From an uncultured Verrucomicrobiae bacterium (lineage in GTDB: Bacteria > Verrucomicrobiota > Verrucomicrobiia > Palsa-1439), in the NCBI GenBank assembly GCA_937927265.1, contig CALBCO010000157.1, forward strand, positions 1 through 5,992: DNA of 5,992 nucleotides, read 5' to 3'. The first letter of the stretch is position 1. Each line of letters starts with the position of its first letter. The notes under the pieces are model-generated. The model was not told the DNA's origin, did not search any database, and saw only the letters and a program-made list of their open reading frames with translations. A program made the position numbers and the translations under genes. Shown here piece after piece: positions 4,862-5,992 of the stretch.

Positions 4862-5992
4862 ATGACTAAAGTACTAGGCATTGATTTGGGCACGACAAAC
4901 TCGTGTATGGCAGTCGTCGAAGGCGGCGAGCCGGTGGTCATTCCGAACGCCGAAGGTGGACGGACGACGCCCTCGATTGTGGCGTTCACAAAATCGGGTG
5001 AGCGTCTTGTTGGGCAAGCGGCCAAACGGCAGGCCGTTGTTAACCCACACAACACAATTTACTCAATCAAACGGTTCATGGGCCGCAAGTATGAGGAGGT
5101 TGAGCAGGAGCGGTCACGGGTGCCGTTTAAGATTGTGCGCGCGAGCAATGGCGATGCGGCAGTCGAGGTTACCGTCGGCGGCGAAAAACGACCCTACAGT
5201 CCTCCCGAAATCTCGGCGATGATCCTCGCCAAGATGAAGGCCGATGCCGAAGCGTATCTCGGCGAAAAAATTGAGAAAGCTGTCATCACGGTGCCTGCGT
5301 ATTTCAACGATGCCCAACGACAAGCCACCAAGGATGCCGGTAAGATTGCCGGTTTGAATGTACAGCGGATTATCAACGAGCCGACAGCAGCTTCGCTTGC
5401 CTATGGACTCGACAAAAAAGGTGAAGAAAAAATTGCAGTTTTTGATCTTGGCGGCGGTACCTTTGATGTATCCATTCTTGAGATCGGTGATGGTGTTTTT
5501 GAAGTAAAGTCTACCAACGGTGACACATTCCTAGGTGGTGAAGATTTTGATATGCGCATCGTCAACTGGCTCGCTGATGAGTTCAAACGCGATCAGGGTA
5601 TTGACTTGCGGACAGACAAGATGGCTCTGCAGCGTCTCAAAGAAGAGGCAGAGAAAGCCAAGATGGAGCTTTCCACAGCCATGGAGACTGAAATCAATCT
5701 GCCGTTCATTACAGCTGATGCATCCGGTCCCAAGCATCTCAACATCAAAATTTCCCGTTCCAAGTTGGAAAGCCTTGTTGATGATCTGATTGAAAGAACC
5801 GAAGGCCCATGCAGAACAGCATTGAAGGATGCCGGTCTGAATGCGGGAGATATAGACGAGGTAATCCTGGTCGGTGGTATGACCCGGATGCCTAAAGTAC
5901 AGGAGAAGGTCAAAAGTATTTTTGGCAAGGAACCCCATAAAGGTGTGAACCCGGATGAAGTTGTTGCTATCGGTGCAGCCATTCAGGGCGGT
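4862..5992 (+). CDS. dnaK: Molecular chaperone DnaK (Hsp70), N-terminal part, cut by the window end
   Basis: DnaK is the ATP-driven cytoplasmic chaperone that works with DnaJ and GrpE in protein folding and heat-shock recovery. The window holds 377 codons with no stop, covering nearly all of the ATPase domain (about 385 residues); the substrate-binding domain lies outside. Seen in order: phosphate loop GIDLGTTNS (6-14), catalytic K70 in SIKRFMGR, VPAYFNDAQR (144-153), NEPTAASLAYG (172-182), second signature AVFDLGGGTFDVS (192-204) with T200 equivalent to the autophosphorylated Thr of E. coli, and third signature VILVGGMTRMPKVQ (334-347). All key residues are intact. Codon use changes abruptly: by hand count G or C ends 29 of the first 50 codons but 13 of codons 183-230. 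The protein stays fully conserved across the change, so the gene is natural in frame but may be a mosaic or an assembly chimera. Confidence 0.97.
   Translation, partial: MTKVLGIDLGTTNSCMAVVEGGEPVVIPNAEGGRTTPSIVAFTKSGERLVGQAAKRQAVVNPHNTIYSIKRFMGRKYEEVEQERSRVPFKIVRASNGDAAVEVTVGGEKRPYSPPEISAMILAKMKADAEAYLGEKIEKAVITVPAYFNDAQRQATKDAGKIAGLNVQRIINEPTAASLAYGLDKKGEEKIAVFDLGGGTFDVSILEIGDGVFEVKSTNGDTFLGGEDFDMRIVNWLADEFKRDQGIDLRTDKMALQRLKEEAEKAKMELSTAMETEINLPFITADASGPKHLNIKISRSKLESLVDDLIERTEGPCRTALKDAGLNAGDIDEVILVGGMTRMPKVQEKVKSIFGKEPHKGVNPDEVVAIGAAIQGG

Overview
The window reads as a piece of a GC-rich environmental bacterial chromosome. A tail of an insertion sequence is followed by a three-gene sugar-metabolism operon on the minus strand. 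A divergent pdxB gene, a broken receiver-domain gene and the 5' part of dnaK follow on the plus strand. Clustered Gfo/Idh/MocA oxidoreductases and xylose-isomerase-like TIM-barrel proteins are typical of, but not exclusive to, Planctomycetes, Verrucomicrobia and their relatives. That assignment is an inference from gene content only. I found no rRNA, tRNA or CRISPR array.

Region 1 (1-196): the last codons of an IS66-type transposase, interrupted by an in-frame TAG, and then a GC-rich imperfect palindrome that fits the right end of the element. From 197 to 299 I see nothing beyond the space between converging genes.

Region 2 (300-2963, minus strand): a promoter-like TTGACA/N17/TATTTA, then isomerase-like protein A, a Gfo/Idh/MocA dehydrogenase, and isomerase-like protein B. 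Consecutive genes share 4-base stop/start overlaps (ATGA and GTGA). They are probably made together and act on one sugar or polyol by NAD(P)-linked oxidation followed by keto-sugar isomerisation, epimerisation or dehydration. The substrate cannot be read from the sequence. The promoter lies so close to the first ATG that the mRNA may be leaderless.

Region 3 (2964-4104): pdxB, 4-phosphoerythronate dehydrogenase of the DXP-dependent vitamin B6 pathway, with its characteristic C-terminal dimerisation domain, transcribed divergently from the operon.

Region 4 (4105-4861): a cluster of short hairpins, a stand-alone CheY-like receiver domain split over two frames by an apparent indel, and another hairpin before dnaK.

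Region 5 (4862-5992): the N-terminal 377 codons of dnaK, cut by the window edge. Base composition and codon use change sharply inside this gene around 5340-5410, so either the gene is a natural mosaic or the contig joins two organisms at a conserved gene. Nothing here is clearly a new system. The oxidoreductase/isomerase operon with its possible leaderless start and the dnaK discontinuity deserve the most attention.
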